The notes: generated from the letters alone by a model not told the origin. A DNA stretch of 64,000 bases from Chondrus crispus (GCF_000350225.1 NW_005179286.1:1-64000), one strand, 5' to 3'; positions 1 to 10,813 are shown, counted from the stretch's first letter. Program-made: numbers and translations.

Positions 1-1248
1 CTCCAACCACATACTCCCCACCCCTTCCTTGTCCGCCCCATCAACCAAATACCCCTTCACCAGCCCGTCCGCCTCTCTATCGCCCTCCGCATCCCGACCC
101 TTCTCCCGCAACATTCGTTTCAAATACTCCCCCGCAATCTCCACTTCCCCACATTTTAAAGCCGCCCCTGCCAGCGCTCGTTCCGCCGCGCCAATGTCTT
201 TCCCGCTCTTCCCCGCTCTTCTTCGTTCCTCTCTCCATTTCTTCAACATCCTCTTCAACCCAAACACGCCCACTTTGCTGGACAGGCTATGTTCACACGT
301 CACTGCACCGAGCGCCACCGCAGTCGATGCCAAAAGCTCGCGTCTCCCGCTGTTACCTGCGCATTCTGCGATCGGCAGGCACTCCATCGCCAAATACGTT
401 ATCCTTGCCAGCAATTCCCCCGCACCCGCCCCACTCATCTTCATCAGCAACCCACCAGCAGACCCAACTCCTCTTGGACTCGTTCTCCTCCCCGACCCTC
501 TTTTCTGTTGATAATAAAACCTCCTTCCTTTCCTGACCCCAACTACCGCCATCTCTTCTTGCTCACCCTTCCCCCAGGCACCTTGCTGGCATAATGCCGC
601 CACTGCTTGTGTCACCCTTACCCTCGCCTTGTCCGACTTGACAATCCCCACCAGTTCCTTGAGCGCCTCCATCGGATTCCCCTCTCCGCCAAACACAACT
701 TCCCCTCCCATCTTCCCCGCCTCCAGTATCTCTACCGTCGCTCTAGCCGCCTCCACCCTTAATTCTGTCCTCACGTGCGACAAACCGGCGTTCAACGACG
801 CCGCCATTAACCTTGCGAACGGCCTCACCTCCCTCATCTCCGCTACGCATCTCACACTCGTCTCCCTCCCGGCCTTCCTCACGCCGGCGGCCTCATCGCA
901 CAGCGCGTCCAACCCAGCCGCCAGCACGGTCCCCAATTGTGCGCGGGCCTGCTCGTGGGCGGCGGCTCGCTCGTCACACACGGCGCGCGCGAGCCCATTC
1001 AGAGCAGCTACGCGTGTGGCGGCGTTATAGTGGCGCGCGCGTTGGAGCAGCTCCACGAGCGTGAGGCCGGACTTGTCTGCCGCGGTTGCGGCGCGGCCCT
1101 GCGCGGGGACGTGCACTTGGCGCGACTTGAAGGAGGTCGAGGTTAGGTTAGCCGCCTTGGCACGCCCACCAAGGCGCTGCTTCTTCTTCGCAAAGTCCGG
1201 CTCGACGGCAGCGCCCCGCTGAGAGGATTTGCGCTTGGAACGAGGCAT
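1..1248 (-). CDS. IPI1: IPI1/TEX10-like pre-60S ribosome assembly protein, partial
   Basis: The minus-strand frame is open from the ATG at 1246-1248 to the left edge, 416 codons, so the 3' part lies outside the window. The product starts MPRSKRKSSQRG and has a Lys-rich stretch (DFAKKKQRLGGRAK), then TSFKSRQVHVPAQ and LTLVELLQRARHYNAATRVAAL. In order and spacing this matches the N-terminus of human TEX10 and yeast Ipi1 (Lys-rich lead, a T-x-FK-x-K-x-I-x-LP-Q block, then the first HEAT-like helices). The rest looks like helical repeats. Known role of the family: subunit of the Rix1/PELP1-TEX10-WDR18 complex, which acts with the AAA-ATPase Rea1/MDN1 in ITS2 processing and nucleolar export of pre-60S particles. 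No intron is seen in this part. It is divergent from RPL23, another large-subunit gene. Family is confident from the N-terminus; function is by homology. Confidence 0.85.
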   Translation of the reverse strand, partial: MPRSKRKSSQRGAAVEPDFAKKKQRLGGRAKAANLTSTSFKSRQVHVPAQGRAATAADKSGLTLVELLQRARHYNAATRVAALNGLARAVCDERAAAHEQARAQLGTVLAAGLDALCDEAAGVRKAGRETSVRCVAEMREVRPFARLMAASLNAGLSHVRTELRVEAARATVEILEAGKMGGEVVFGGEGNPMEALKELVGIVKSDKARVRVTQAVAALCQQGAWGKGEQEEMAVVGVRKGRRFYYQQKRGSGRRTSPRGVGSAGGLLMKMSGAGAGELLARITYLAMECLPIAECAGNSGRRELLASTAVALGAVTCEHSLSSKVGVFGLKRMLKKWREERRRAGKSGKDIGAAERALAGAALKCGEVEIAGEYLKRMLREKGRDAEGDREADGLVKGYLVDGADKEGVGSMWLE

Positions 1249-1750
1249 AATGGAGGCCGTCGGAAAAGCGTTTGATGATGTAGACGTTACGAGGGTTTCG
1301 GTAACGGGGGGGCGGAGCGCGTAGGAAGATATTAACGCAGATATATACGTTAGAGCCGTTTCGATCCGGCCAATCACGGGGGGGCAGCAGTAGTAAATAG
1401 CTTAATGATCCAATTGGTATGGTTGTGGAAGGAAACCTGGTTCGGCCCTGAGTGGAACGGCATCAGGACGGTAGGAAGGAATGGCAAGGAGAGGAACGTG
1501 ATCAAGTTTCGACACAGCCTTTTGGCGATTTTTTAAAATCGCTGAAAATATTTTAAAAATATTCCTTCGCAGTAACCCTAGAATTGATCGCGGATCCGTC
1601 CTGCGGACCCGACGGCGACGCCTCACTTTCGCACCAATCCTACTGTCCCACCGACTGTTCCCATACAACTAAAGCTTCCTTCCCTACACCCACGACAGCT
1701 CTTAATACCCAACGTTAGAGTTTTCGTCGTTTCATTGCAACCACATCACC
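1249..1750. promoter_or_regulatory. Shared upstream region of divergent IPI1 and RPL23
   Basis: This 502-bp spacer separates two start codons pointing away from each other, so it must hold both promoters and 5' UTRs. Visible candidate elements are CCAAT at 1370-1374 and 1410-1414 (the second within the palindrome CCAATTGG) and AACCCTAG at 1574-1581, which resembles the telo-box found upstream of many plant ribosomal protein genes. No clear TATA box was identified. That these sites function is inference. Confidence 0.5.
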
Positions 1751-2540
1751 ATGTCGAAGCGCGGTAGAGGTGGCGCCAGCGGCAGCAAGTTTCGCGTATC
1801 GCTCGGTCTCCCCGTCGCGGCCGTCATGAACTGCGCGGACAACACGGGCGCCAAGAACTTGTACATCATCTCCGTCACCAAGATCAAGGGCCGTCTGAAT
1901 CGTCTCCCGGCTGCCGGTGTTGGCGACATGGTAAGTCTCTTACTCTCAGACAATCGCAAACCGCACATCTTCTCACCCTCCGAGAACGGATCCACCTAAC
2001 AACCGCCCTTGCTTTTTTCACTAATGCAGGTTCTCGCCACCGTCAAAAAGGGAAAGCCGGAGCTCAGGAAAAAGGTCGCACCAGCTGTTGTCATTCGTCA
2101 GCGCAAATCTTGGCGTCGTAAGGATGGTACATTTTTGTACTTTGAAGGTAAGTCTCTCTTCTTCTTTGGCGAGGCCCTTGCACGCAAACAGCGGCGAGCT
2201 GTTTCGTGTTACTGGCGCATGGTGGTGATGCATAATATATCCTGAAGCGCAGAGTGTTCCGATGACGCACTTCATTTAAACATCTTTCGGGACTGAGCCA
2301 ATACCGCCATCCAACCGCCTCGTTTCACACGATGACTATCTGTTCTCTCGCGTTTCTTATCTACGGTGGATTCTCTAACTGTGAAGTCCCTTTCCTGTAA
2401 TCTGGTATTGCGCAGACAACGCGGGAGTAATCGTTAACATCAAGGGCGAAATGAAGGGTTCGGCTATCACTGGCCCGGTCGCAAAGGAATGCGCTGATCT
2501 CTGGCCTCGTATCGCATCCGCAGCTGGTACAATCGTCTGA
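1751..2540 (+). CDS. RPL23: 60S ribosomal protein L23 (uL14), three exons
   Basis: Exons are 1751-1930, 2030-2147 and 2416-2540, giving 423 nt including TGA, i.e. 140 residues, the usual length for eukaryotic RPL23. Exon 1 carries [17 protein letters not shown], the core uL14 signature. Exon 2 gives [12 protein letters not shown] and [14 protein letters not shown], and exon 3 [28 protein letters not shown] and WPRIAS; all are near-invariant family blocks. uL14 binds 28S rRNA at the subunit interface and is a contact for eIF6 and intersubunit bridges. Both junctions are GT..AG and keep the frame (intron 1 phase 0, intron 2 phase 1, splitting the Asp codon of FED). The ATG lies in a CACCATGTC context. 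The gene looks intact and is the most certain host gene here. Confidence 0.97.
1931..2029 (+). other. RPL23 intron 1
   Basis: 99-nt intron with donor GTAAGT and acceptor CTAATGCAG. A pyrimidine run (TTGCTTTTTTCA) lies just upstream of CTAAT, a plausible branch site very close to the acceptor. Removal joins GVGDM to VLATVKKG in frame. Confidence 0.93.
2148..2415 (+). other. RPL23 intron 2
   Basis: 268-nt intron with donor GTAAGT and acceptor TATTGCGCAG. Removal rebuilds the Asp codon in LYFEDNAGV. The intron is larger than the first and shows no recognisable embedded RNA gene. Confidence 0.93.
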
Positions 2541-2895
2541 GGTCTGGGTTGTCGTTTGTTAATTTCATGTTTCGGAGCAAGTGTATTAGTGATGCATTTA
2601 TCCTGTTACCGCGTTGCTACTGCTGGGTTTTAGGCTTATTGTCTATGCGCAATGATGTCATTAAACGAAACATGTTTCTCACATTCGTACGTCTGATCTC
2701 AGACCACCTGAAAGCGACATTGCGAACAGTCGGATTGTCAACAGTGTGACCCTGAAACAAAACCAATTCCGCGTGTGAAACTAGCTCGAACGCGATCTTG
2801 GTTAAAAATCAGATTTGAAATTTACTTGCATTATATGATGTGCGGATGTCATCGCGCCATCGTCGAATATTGTTAGGTGTTAGCGCTACAGGTAG
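2541..2895. other. Tail-to-tail intergenic spacer
   Basis: The 355 bp between the RPL23 stop and the stop of the minus-strand Tudor-like gene must contain both 3' ends. No canonical AATAAA was pinned down and nothing gene-like was seen. Confidence 0.4.
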
Positions 2896-5800
2896 TCAGT
2901 TCGGTCGTCCATTAGTTGTTTGGTATGCTACATCCGTCCCATCCGCTGCGGCTAACTGCGAAACTTCCGCGCACACCTCAATCATGGTCTTGTCTCTGCG
3001 ATTATATTTCTCCATGGCTCGGTCAAACCGCTCCGCGATTTCTCGCAGTAAGCTCATTTCAGCGGTCCACTCCTCGTCACTTGGCGGTGGGTCCCATGCA
3101 GCGTAGTTGCGTCGAGCGCGCCGCAAATGTTCATTCCCTCCAGGCGATACAAACCATTGCAGCTCCACAGCATCATTTCCAAGGCTCGAGCACAGAATCT
3201 GATACGCTTGCATAAACGAACCGAACTGGCTGAGTCTGACAGCCACCTTTTCGAACGTCGAGGTTGCTGTTCGGTGAGCCCAAGCAGTGACGGATCCGTC
3301 CCTGGGGTTGTATTCATGAGGAGTTTCAAGGAGCCATACTGTCACTTGCCGCGCGACCAGGTGACTGACCCGCGCCCTCAATTCGCCCAATTTGAGACCA
3401 TCCTCGCTCTCCTTGCCAGCCTCATGGCCATTTTGGCCCCGCGACCTGCCATCTCCAGCCGGACCTCGGTTCACATTTGCAATAGCAGTGGGAGAATCGC
3501 TGTGAGCATTAACATTCTCAGTGCGAGAAATGTGGTCAGTGGGTCTCGGAATATTTCTAACCATGCGGTCATCAGGGCTTGCATAGATCGTATCTCCCCT
3601 GCCCAGAGCCTGTTGTGCAACCGGCGGAACACGGTTCACCGAGCGGCCTGCTGCTGAGGGTTGACGCGCGACAAAAGTATTGTGATGATCAGTGGAACCC
3701 AGACCATTACCACGATCGTAGGCACTAAAACTTGCAAAGGCTTCATGAATTCGTCTCGTAATGCTGTACTCTGCCTGCCTGGCCTGGTCCTCTATGGCAG
3801 TGAAAAGCTCCTCCCGCAAATCCTGTAGCATTCCTCGCATCTTAGTTCCCTCTTCTACGACACTGCGATGTACGACATCTTTGTAAAATTCAGCATCCTG
3901 CCTGAACTTCAAAGACATGCTAACCAATCCCTTGACATCTCGTGACACAGTTTCTAGTTGCTCAGTCACTGAGGACTTCAATATTCGGCCCAACTCCGCC
4001 ATATCGTGACGCCCAGCACTAGAATCTGCTTGTACATCTTTGCCATGCCCTTGTGTTTTCGGTACGGAAGCGCGATCGCCGCTAATTTGAGTCCTTGCAC
4101 GCTTGGTAGACTGTGAGACATGTCCATGCTCACCACGTTGACGCTTGTCTCTGGAAGGCATATTTCCTTCGATTCCACTCAAGGCTCCTACCGCAGGTGA
4201 TTTTTCAGCCACTTTTGTCTGCAGACGGCTTTCAGGAAGTGCTGTGGCAGCTCGAGCATGCGACAGGACCTTTGAGGCCGCATGTCCGGGGTTGTGATTT
4301 GCTGCTTGAGTGCTATGATCGGCCTCGCGAGTAATAATTTCGGCTTTGGAATGCGTCAGGGCATTACCTTGGTCTGTATCAAGTGCCTTCCCTTTTAAGG
4401 CCAGTTTTGCTCTTACAGGCGCACCTGCATCGGTGCCAGTTTCAAGGGAGTGTGGCAACGACTTCCCTGTTTCCAATCGAGAAACCTCACGTCGGTCGGC
4501 ATCCTTTGTTGCTGTGTGAGCAGTTTCTGGTTGAGGATGAAGTGCACCAACCTTTCCATTGGACTGATCCATTGAGGGAGGATGCACCGTGGAGACACGT
4601 TCCGGCCCATTGCTCTTCGACCCAGAGGAGGCCTTCTTTCGTTTCTTTCTCTTCTCACGATTAGTAGAGGTGGTTGGCCTCTCGCTCGAGGAGCGGGAGC
4701 GATACGAGTCTTCTTTCCTTGTCACTTTCATAATGCTCGTGCCTGTATCTACTATTGTAGAAGATGTATTCTTGGGAACTCCAGTGAGCAAAGTGGATTT
4801 AGCTTGAGGCGCTGTTTCTTCTCCGCTAGGTCTTTCAACAATCGAGTGAGATGATGTCACGGGTACACAATGAGCAGGTGACACAGTGCTGCTCTGAGAA
4901 GCTCTGCGATCCTCACCACCCCCTCCGGCGGATGGTGCGGTACCCAGGCCCTGTCTGCTCTTTGAACCTGTCTTTTCGTGAGCAACGGATTGGTCTTTCG
5001 GGGTGGTGGCGTCGGGCTTCAAATTGAAACGGTTACCCAGATCGGAGGGAAGGGAGGCGCCAGTCGCTTTTGGTATCTCCTTGTGAGAGGAAAGTGATGC
5101 CGCCATAGGGTTATCCTTTCCTTGCCCTTCTTCCTGGGCCGCTTTGTCAGATTGGTTTGACGAGTGCATATGTTCCTTTCGACTGCCCTTTTCAGGTACA
5201 ACGATGCAAGGTTGAGCGGACACGTCGGCTGGTTGTGTTGGTTTGGAAATGGCTAGCAAACTTGCCGCTGCAGCGATTTTCGACGGATTTTCTTCCTTTT
5301 CAACACGTGTCACAACCTTACCAACATCGTCAGGTGCAGTTGACGCAAGCTGCTTCGCAGACATCGGGCGCCTTCCATTCGTCGCTTCGGAAGTATCCAT
5401 CTCCTGAGACGGTGTCAGGGCTTGAGCCTTCACCTTTGCTCCGGGTGCAGCAATCTCTGGGGCGCCACTCGAAGTTTTTCGTTGCTTGGCCTTTGAAACA
5501 GAACCACTGCTTGCCTCCTTACGAACTCGCGCGAATTTCTGCCTGGCACGCGCTTTGGCAGAAGGGCTCTTACTCGAGCTGGAGGGCGTCGCCGAGATTG
5601 AAGGCTCTGTTTTTATGACAGGCGCCGTCCTGTCAGTATTCTTTGGCGTGGTCGTCTTCTTCTCGCGGTCTGATGTGGCATGGCGTTTGCGTGAGTCCGC
5701 TGTGGATTTTGGCGAGTTGGCCGGATCCGTAGAGAAAGGAGGACGCGCGGAAGCCGCATGGTCGCCCTTTCTATAGTCAGTCTGAGATAAGGTCTTCCCC

Positions 5801-6189
5801 AGAGCGGGATGTCGCGGAATACCTTGAACAACTGTGGAAGGAGCATGCTCCATTCCTGGGGCATCAGCAGAACCGTCTAAGACAACCTCGACAACACCAA
5901 CGTCGCTAGAGGGACGAGTGGGAATCGTAGGTTGCGCGGACGTATCCACCGCAAACCTCCAATCCTCTTGGGTGAAATCGAGGTCCTCTGTCTCGCCGTC
6001 ATCGTAAAGAATGCGGAAAGACTTTGCTTTCAATTGCTGGGTGATGGTGCCTCTATAGTATGTCTCGTCTGCCTCCCACCAGATTTCGACGCGATCGCTT
6101 ATTTTCGGACCTGGTCTGGAGCCCGGTCTGTTGCTCTTCCGACGCGAAAGGGAGTTGTTCGGGTCCTTGCGAAGGCTTCGACTCGTCAT
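2896..6189 (-). CDS. Large protein with Tudor-like N-terminus, unknown function
   Basis: Single open frame of 1,097 residues from an ATG at 6187-6189. Residues about 30-80 (SDRVEIWWEADETYYRGTI, then ILYDDGETEDLDF and EDWRF) have the layout of Tudor/agenet-type chromatin-reader domains, such as the one at the N-terminus of plant MSH6: aromatic WW, Y-x-G, YDDG-E and a final aromatic. About 600 residues of low-complexity Ser/Thr/Lys/Pro sequence follow, with basic clusters that could be nuclear signals (NREKRKKRKKASSG, DKRQRGEHG). Residues about 733-825 look helical or coiled-coil (SVTEQLETVSRDVKGL, MRGMLQDLREELFTAIEDQ). The last 160 residues form a denser, probably folded region (ARVSHLVARQVTVWLLETP, EEWTAEMSLLREIAERF). 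A nuclear, chromatin-associated role is inferred. No enzyme motif is seen. It is tail to tail with RPL23, intron-free, and probably a real host gene. Confidence 0.7.
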   Translation of the reverse strand: MTSRSLRKDPNNSLSRRKSNRPGSRPGPKISDRVEIWWEADETYYRGTITQQLKAKSFRILYDDGETEDLDFTQEDWRFAVDTSAQPTIPTRPSSDVGVVEVVLDGSADAPGMEHAPSTVVQGIPRHPALGKTLSQTDYRKGDHAASARPPFSTDPANSPKSTADSRKRHATSDREKKTTTPKNTDRTAPVIKTEPSISATPSSSSKSPSAKARARQKFARVRKEASSGSVSKAKQRKTSSGAPEIAAPGAKVKAQALTPSQEMDTSEATNGRRPMSAKQLASTAPDDVGKVVTRVEKEENPSKIAAAASLLAISKPTQPADVSAQPCIVVPEKGSRKEHMHSSNQSDKAAQEEGQGKDNPMAASLSSHKEIPKATGASLPSDLGNRFNLKPDATTPKDQSVAHEKTGSKSRQGLGTAPSAGGGGEDRRASQSSTVSPAHCVPVTSSHSIVERPSGEETAPQAKSTLLTGVPKNTSSTIVDTGTSIMKVTRKEDSYRSRSSSERPTTSTNREKRKKRKKASSGSKSNGPERVSTVHPPSMDQSNGKVGALHPQPETAHTATKDADRREVSRLETGKSLPHSLETGTDAGAPVRAKLALKGKALDTDQGNALTHSKAEIITREADHSTQAANHNPGHAASKVLSHARAATALPESRLQTKVAEKSPAVGALSGIEGNMPSRDKRQRGEHGHVSQSTKRARTQISGDRASVPKTQGHGKDVQADSSAGRHDMAELGRILKSSVTEQLETVSRDVKGLVSMSLKFRQDAEFYKDVVHRSVVEEGTKMRGMLQDLREELFTAIEDQARQAEYSITRRIHEAFASFSAYDRGNGLGSTDHHNTFVARQPSAAGRSVNRVPPVAQQALGRGDTIYASPDDRMVRNIPRPTDHISRTENVNAHSDSPTAIANVNRGPAGDGRSRGQNGHEAGKESEDGLKLGELRARVSHLVARQVTVWLLETPHEYNPRDGSVTAWAHRTATSTFEKVAVRLSQFGSFMQAYQILCSSLGNDAVELQWFVSPGGNEHLRRARRNYAAWDPPPSDEEWTAEMSLLREIAERFDRAMEKYNRRDKTMIEVCAEVSQLAAADGTDVAYQTTNGRPN

Positions 6190-7562
6190 GGCGAATGGCG
6201 CACGAGAGGGTTTTGGGGTGAATGCTTCTGCATGTGCCCGTGTGGAACGGACGGGGGTTGCGCGTTGACGAGAATACTGTCTCGGCGGAGCGCTCCCGAA
6301 ACAATGGTTGCTGCTCTTTTGAATGTCGATGTCGGGTGAACCTTGAGCGGGTCACGCAAAGAAAGGATGAGGGAGGGAAGCTCGACAATGGCGTGCGAGT
6401 AACGTAGGGGAATGGGGGGCTGGGGGTATGGAAATGGGGGCGGAGAAGCAGGGTGCGGAGGTGGAAGGAAGGAAAGGGGTATTATGGCGAGGGTACGGGA
6501 AGTGAGTAAATCGCAAGGCGCGAGACCGGGCAGACCGGGAGTTGTAGCAAAAAGGAAAACGGGGAAGCGAATGGGTAAAAAGTTGAGTGTTGGTTGGAAT
6601 TAAAGGTTTGAGAGAATTCGAACGACAGGGGAGGCGGGGTGCCTGCGCACTATAGCCATGCACACCCCACCGACGCTCATAGACCAATGCGTGGACCTGG
6701 CGCTCGAATCGGACCAATGTTCAGGCCCCGCAGAACCGCAGCGGCGGTCCGAGCGACATCTGGCAGAATTCAGCGGACCGTTGGGCGCAGCAGACACTAC
6801 TAGCTAACGCCTTTGAAAAATTAATGAAATATAATAATTATTCTTGGGCAACTCTCGTGCATCCCAGATTCAACCCAGAGGAACAACCGACAAGAGTGCA
6901 AAGCTACATATGTACAGTATGTACCGTACTACTGTAGATACTGTATCATGATGGAATTACAGTTCAAGCCCTGCCCACCAGCTCCAACCGGCCCTTCCCG
7001 TGCTGCCTTATCCTCCGGCTCGCACTGGCTCGTCCAATCTTTCTCCCAAATCCTCACGTATCCACTCCGAATGCAATATGCAAGTCCTCTTAAGGGTTGC
7101 CAGCAACCACTCCTGCCTCTCCTTGATACTACGTCATACTCCCCCCGATGCTTTCAAGCATGGATAAAGCCCTAGAGCCGATCTTTTGCCTCAAATTGCG
7201 ACTACCAGTACAGCCTAGAAGCGAGTTTCATTCCTAGTGTCCCTTCTTTTTCGCATCCAGTCGTACCCGAAAGGAGACACTCTCTTTGTTTTCCTTCCTT
7301 CTCATTTAGTCTTTCAATTCAACAATTCCGTGCACTTAACCTTTCGTTTCTCCACGACCAGGCAGTCTCTACCCTACTTTTCGTGTCCACAACGGACACC
7401 GACAGTAAGAATTGATCTTAGACCTCCAAACCCCGTCTCCCCTGCTTTCCCCGTTTTCCATATATCTATCGCTTGTGCTTTTGTCTCCTTATAGCTTTCC
7501 GTTCTCCATAGTCAAGGGAGGTATGATAGAGATCACTGGCGACAGGCTTTGGGCTATGGAGG
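6190..7562. other. Intergenic region at the edge of the gene island
   Basis: Upstream of the Tudor-like gene. Small open frames exist on both strands but are compositional, with no family motif. The stretch 6900-6950 is rich in TGTACAGTA-like motifs that recur near transposon ends elsewhere in the window. From about 7000 to 7165 the minus strand reads like a purine-rich tract (GGGGGGAGTATGACG) next to LTR-like DNA, but no target duplication was found. No gene is called. Confidence 0.4.
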
Positions 7563-7564
7563 TA

Positions 7565-7591
7565 CCCTTCTCGGGGGCTAAATTTGGGACA
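7565..7591 (+). repeat. pogo-2 left terminal inverted repeat
   Basis: Core TTCTCGGGGGCTAAATTTGG followed by GACA, preceded by TACCC. Inverse partner at 22820-22846 with two differences. A second GGGAC motif follows about 20 bp inward at both ends. Confidence 0.6.
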
Positions 7592-7798
7592 CAATTTATG
7601 GGACCTCCCATAAATCGACAACAGTTCTCTTAAAGAGCCCTCGAATGTATGCCGGGCAAGTGTCCTTGAGTCCCCAATACAAGTAAACTGGAACACCGCC
7701 CATTGGTGGGTTGTCAATCAAGACGTTTAAAATTCTTCGTTCTGCTCCCAGAGTGTTGAAATTTTCGAAAAGGGCTTTATTTGAGACAGTAGCCACTA

Positions 7799-10522
7799 CC
7801 TTCCACAAAAGGGAAATTTCGGACAGATATCAAAAAATTAATTATAAAACAGTAATATCATCGGAATGAACAAATCTAAAGCAACCATGCGATTCAGAGT
7901 TGTATTTGCAGTCGATTTATATCAAAATTTAACAACATTACACATTCTGCCCGGTAACATTCTGATCTTGTACTTCCTTCGAAGGTACCCCGTGCAAACA
8001 AAATAATTTCTCAAAACTGGGTTAATTTCGGATAGACGTTCCCGAAAACGCCGGAGAAGATGCAGTCAAAATCAACTCGTTAACGATCATTGCAGCCACT
8101 TTCACAGCTGTCGAAGATTGGTGGCGCCTCTTCCGAGCACTGCCCTCACGTCTTCCTCCTCCAAGTACACTTGCAGATGCCTGCCGACCTGCCGCTGAGA
8201 CGTACTCCATCACTTGCTTTTTAGCCTCTTCTCTTGCTCTTTTCTTCTGTTCCTTTCGCTCTTTAGTGGCTGCTCGCTCCATGGCCTTACTTTAGCACGA
8301 AGCGCTGCTTGCGTAACTTTTTGGTGCTTTGCTTCTGCCTTCTTGGCAAACCGCTCGGCCCTTTCGCGATCTTCTACAGCGGTCGCTTCTGTACGCTCGG
8401 CTTCATTTTTCAAGCGCTCTACAGCACGCCTTGCCAGCCTTCCTCTCTCCTCTTCTGCCCTCTTGAGTCTCTCGTCCTGCTTTTTCAGCTGCTCTTGCTC
8501 CTTCTCGAGCCTTTTCTGCCGGTCTTCAGACTCTTTTTGTCGTCGCCGCTCCGCCACATCCCCCATCGTAACCCACTCGCTCGGAGAACCACAATCTAAG
8601 GTTACTCTGGTTCCTTTGCCTTGTTGTGATTGTTTGCAGCTCATAGCAGTGGAAGATGACCTTGCACTAGCACAATCCATAAGAATTGCGTTAACGGTTT
8701 CTGCGTTTTTCAACAGAATCGTTAATTTTTGTAATGCTTCTGAAGGACCAATTGATTTTTTCCAGAATCTTCCCAACCTCCGAAAGCGTTTCCTTATCGC
8801 TGCTCCTTTTTCGAACTGATGCTATACTCGAGGCGGGACCGCAGGACTCTATGCGAAAAGACTCCTTGGATGCCTTCACAGGTGCCATAGTAACATTACT
8901 GTTAAAGCGAAGTGGGAAGCCGCAGTCGAATGGATAAATGCCAGTTACCTTAAAAGACTGTACAATGTCGTCAACTGTAATACTTTCAAATGCATGCACA
9001 CCGCAAGCAAGATTAACGGAAACGTGTCTCGTATCGACGAGGGAGTTCTTGCACAGCTCATCACGGAGCTCGCGAACGGCAAACTTAAACCCCTTATTAA
9101 CCTTTTGATCACACGGTTGTAGAAAGTGTGAAGTATTAGCAGGGCTAACGACGACCTCTTAATTGTTCTTCTGGCACATATCTATCCAATCAGTCCCATT
9201 TCGGGAGCTGTGGCCATCCAAACAAAGAACATAGTGGAGACTGAGAGGAGCAACTGCTCGCACAGAAATGTCAATATGTTTCATTAATGCAGACATCACA
9301 GCCATCTCCATGGAACCGTTCTCAGTCATTTTAATGACACCCTCAGGCGGAAACCAGCACTGTTCAAAATATTTTGCAGAGATCCCTGAGACTTCAGCAA
9401 CTTCCTTCTGTACTCCCCGGTTAACTAAAGCATCAGTCCAGTTGCTCATCAGTCGTTTCCCAGAAACAATAAAAAATGGAGGGGTCTTCCTGCCTGAAGC
9501 TGAAACTGCAACAACTGAAGTTACATGCTTATTAGCACCGTAAACAGAGGATGCTGCACGAAATCCTCCGTGATGGCCAGTTGAAGAACTAAACACTTTT
9601 TTCATCGCCCCTGTAGATGCATCCACAGCTGTTTCGTCAACGTTCCATATTCGGTGTGGGTCCTTCAACAAGCCGGGGTGGAGCTTTTCGACGTGCTGAA
9701 GAGCTGTAAAAAATGACTGAACATGTTCACGGCTCTCCGCTTTCAGTTTGGCAATCTCTTTGTTTTCCATTTTACGATATGTGATCTCTCGATGATGTGA
9801 CCGAAAGGCACGAACGGTGTCGTCGCTAGTTATTCCATTCTTCCATCCATCCCTACCATCCGACGCAATGCGAGACATAATCTGCTTTATACCGTGGTGG
9901 TCGATTGCAAAGCCACGATTTGCGGCAAAGCAAATTCGTTGAATAATCATTTGTTCTTCTTCTGAACTGAGAACAGTCTTCCGCCCGGGTCCTTTTGTAG
10001 CCAGCATCTTTCCAATTCTCTGTGTATCGCCCAGTCGCAAAAGCTCTTTGAGCTCCCCTACGACTGTTTTGGGGACTTGTGTTGCCCGTCGAAATTTTGC
10101 GCAATGAAAGAGCCGTATTTTGGAGCATTTCTAATGCTGCTTCAATCCTCCCTCTTCTGCGTACATCCAGTGTGTGCTCTCTGGTCTTGTAAATCTTGCA
10201 CTGCTTGCGCATAGAAGGAGCCATGATGAAGCAATGGTAAAAGGATGAGTAGCGTGGTGCACGACGTACATTTTGATGGGGTGATATGGTCACTACAGAA
10301 GGCGGATTGAGTAGTGTTTCCCTTTTTCGCGCGAATTGAAGCTTGTGACGCTTGCCTAATGGCCATTGGACTACCTTGGGTAGTGGTTTTGTTGGTACGA
10401 ATGGATCTAGAATAATTTACTGTGCTATGGTTGTCTTTAATTGGTACGCTACACACTACTTTAAGGCTAGTGCTTTTTGTCCGGAAATACCCCGATGTCC
10501 AAAATTTCCCTTTTCTGAAGGG
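7799..10522 (-). mobile_element. pogo-1: complete-length pogo-type DNA transposon
   Basis: Imperfect inverted ends lie at 7799-7828 and 10492-10522. Read inward, the left begins CCTTCCACAAAAGGGAAATT and the right CCCTTCAGAAAAGGGAAATT, each followed by T(C/T)TGGACA-like sequence, and both are flanked by TA. The 2.7-kb element contains one minus-strand transposase gene. Its ends share the plan TA-CC-TTC...GGG..AAATTT.GGACA with pogo-2, so the two belong to one family. The transposase is disrupted, so the copy is not expected to be active. Confidence 0.75.
8022..10224 (-). pseudogene. pogo-1 transposase (DDE), broken
   Basis: Start ATG at 10222-10224 (MAPSMRKQCKIYKTREH). The N-terminal part (LSLRKI.., PKTVVGELKELLRLG) looks like a helix-turn-helix. 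The DDE triad is recognisable as WNVDETAV, LCLDGHSS and, further on, FLQPCDQ, as in the pogo/Tigger DDE_1 family. After GIYPFDCGFP comes a long Glu/Arg/Lys coiled coil (RLEKEQEQLKKQDERLKRAE), longer than the tail of typical pogo transposases. Damage visible: a frame change near 10090, an in-frame TAA at 9159-9161 between the second and third Asp, and frame changes near 8755 and 8290. The reading ends at 8022. Known family role: binds the element ends and cuts and pastes it at TA. Confidence 0.8.
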
Positions 10523-10524
10523 TA

Positions 10525-10813
10525 GGCCTTTCATGCAAATACCTCTCGCACAGGAAATTAGTTTGATACTTACAGTAGAAGTACTGTGAAAATGCTGATT
10601 AAGTACATCAGTATTTTCAAAATATTTGCTAGAATACATGACATTTTCAGTTCCCTGTGGTCTACATTCGTTACACTTCCGCATATCCAGAGCTGTAAGT
10701 ATTTACGCAAATCATCGGTCCAGTTCAAAAAAGAGCGGTCTTTTACAATAGCCCTGTGCGGCTGAAGTGAACAAATTTGTTCTGCTCAGGGAAGTGAACT
10801 TTATTTATTTTTC
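10525..10813. other. Spacer between pogo-1 and the GGAGAAC element
   Basis: No coding signal. Under the nested model this is internal DNA of pogo-2 separated from its left end by pogo-1. Confidence 0.3.

Noticed and set aside
29-1146. Plus-strand open frames over the left edge
   Set aside because: They are complementary shadows of the IPI1/TEX10-like gene, which has clear homology on the minus strand.
6800-7165. Possible minus-strand Copia LTR next to a GGGGGGAG tract
   Set aside because: No matching outer end, no target duplication and no second copy in the window.
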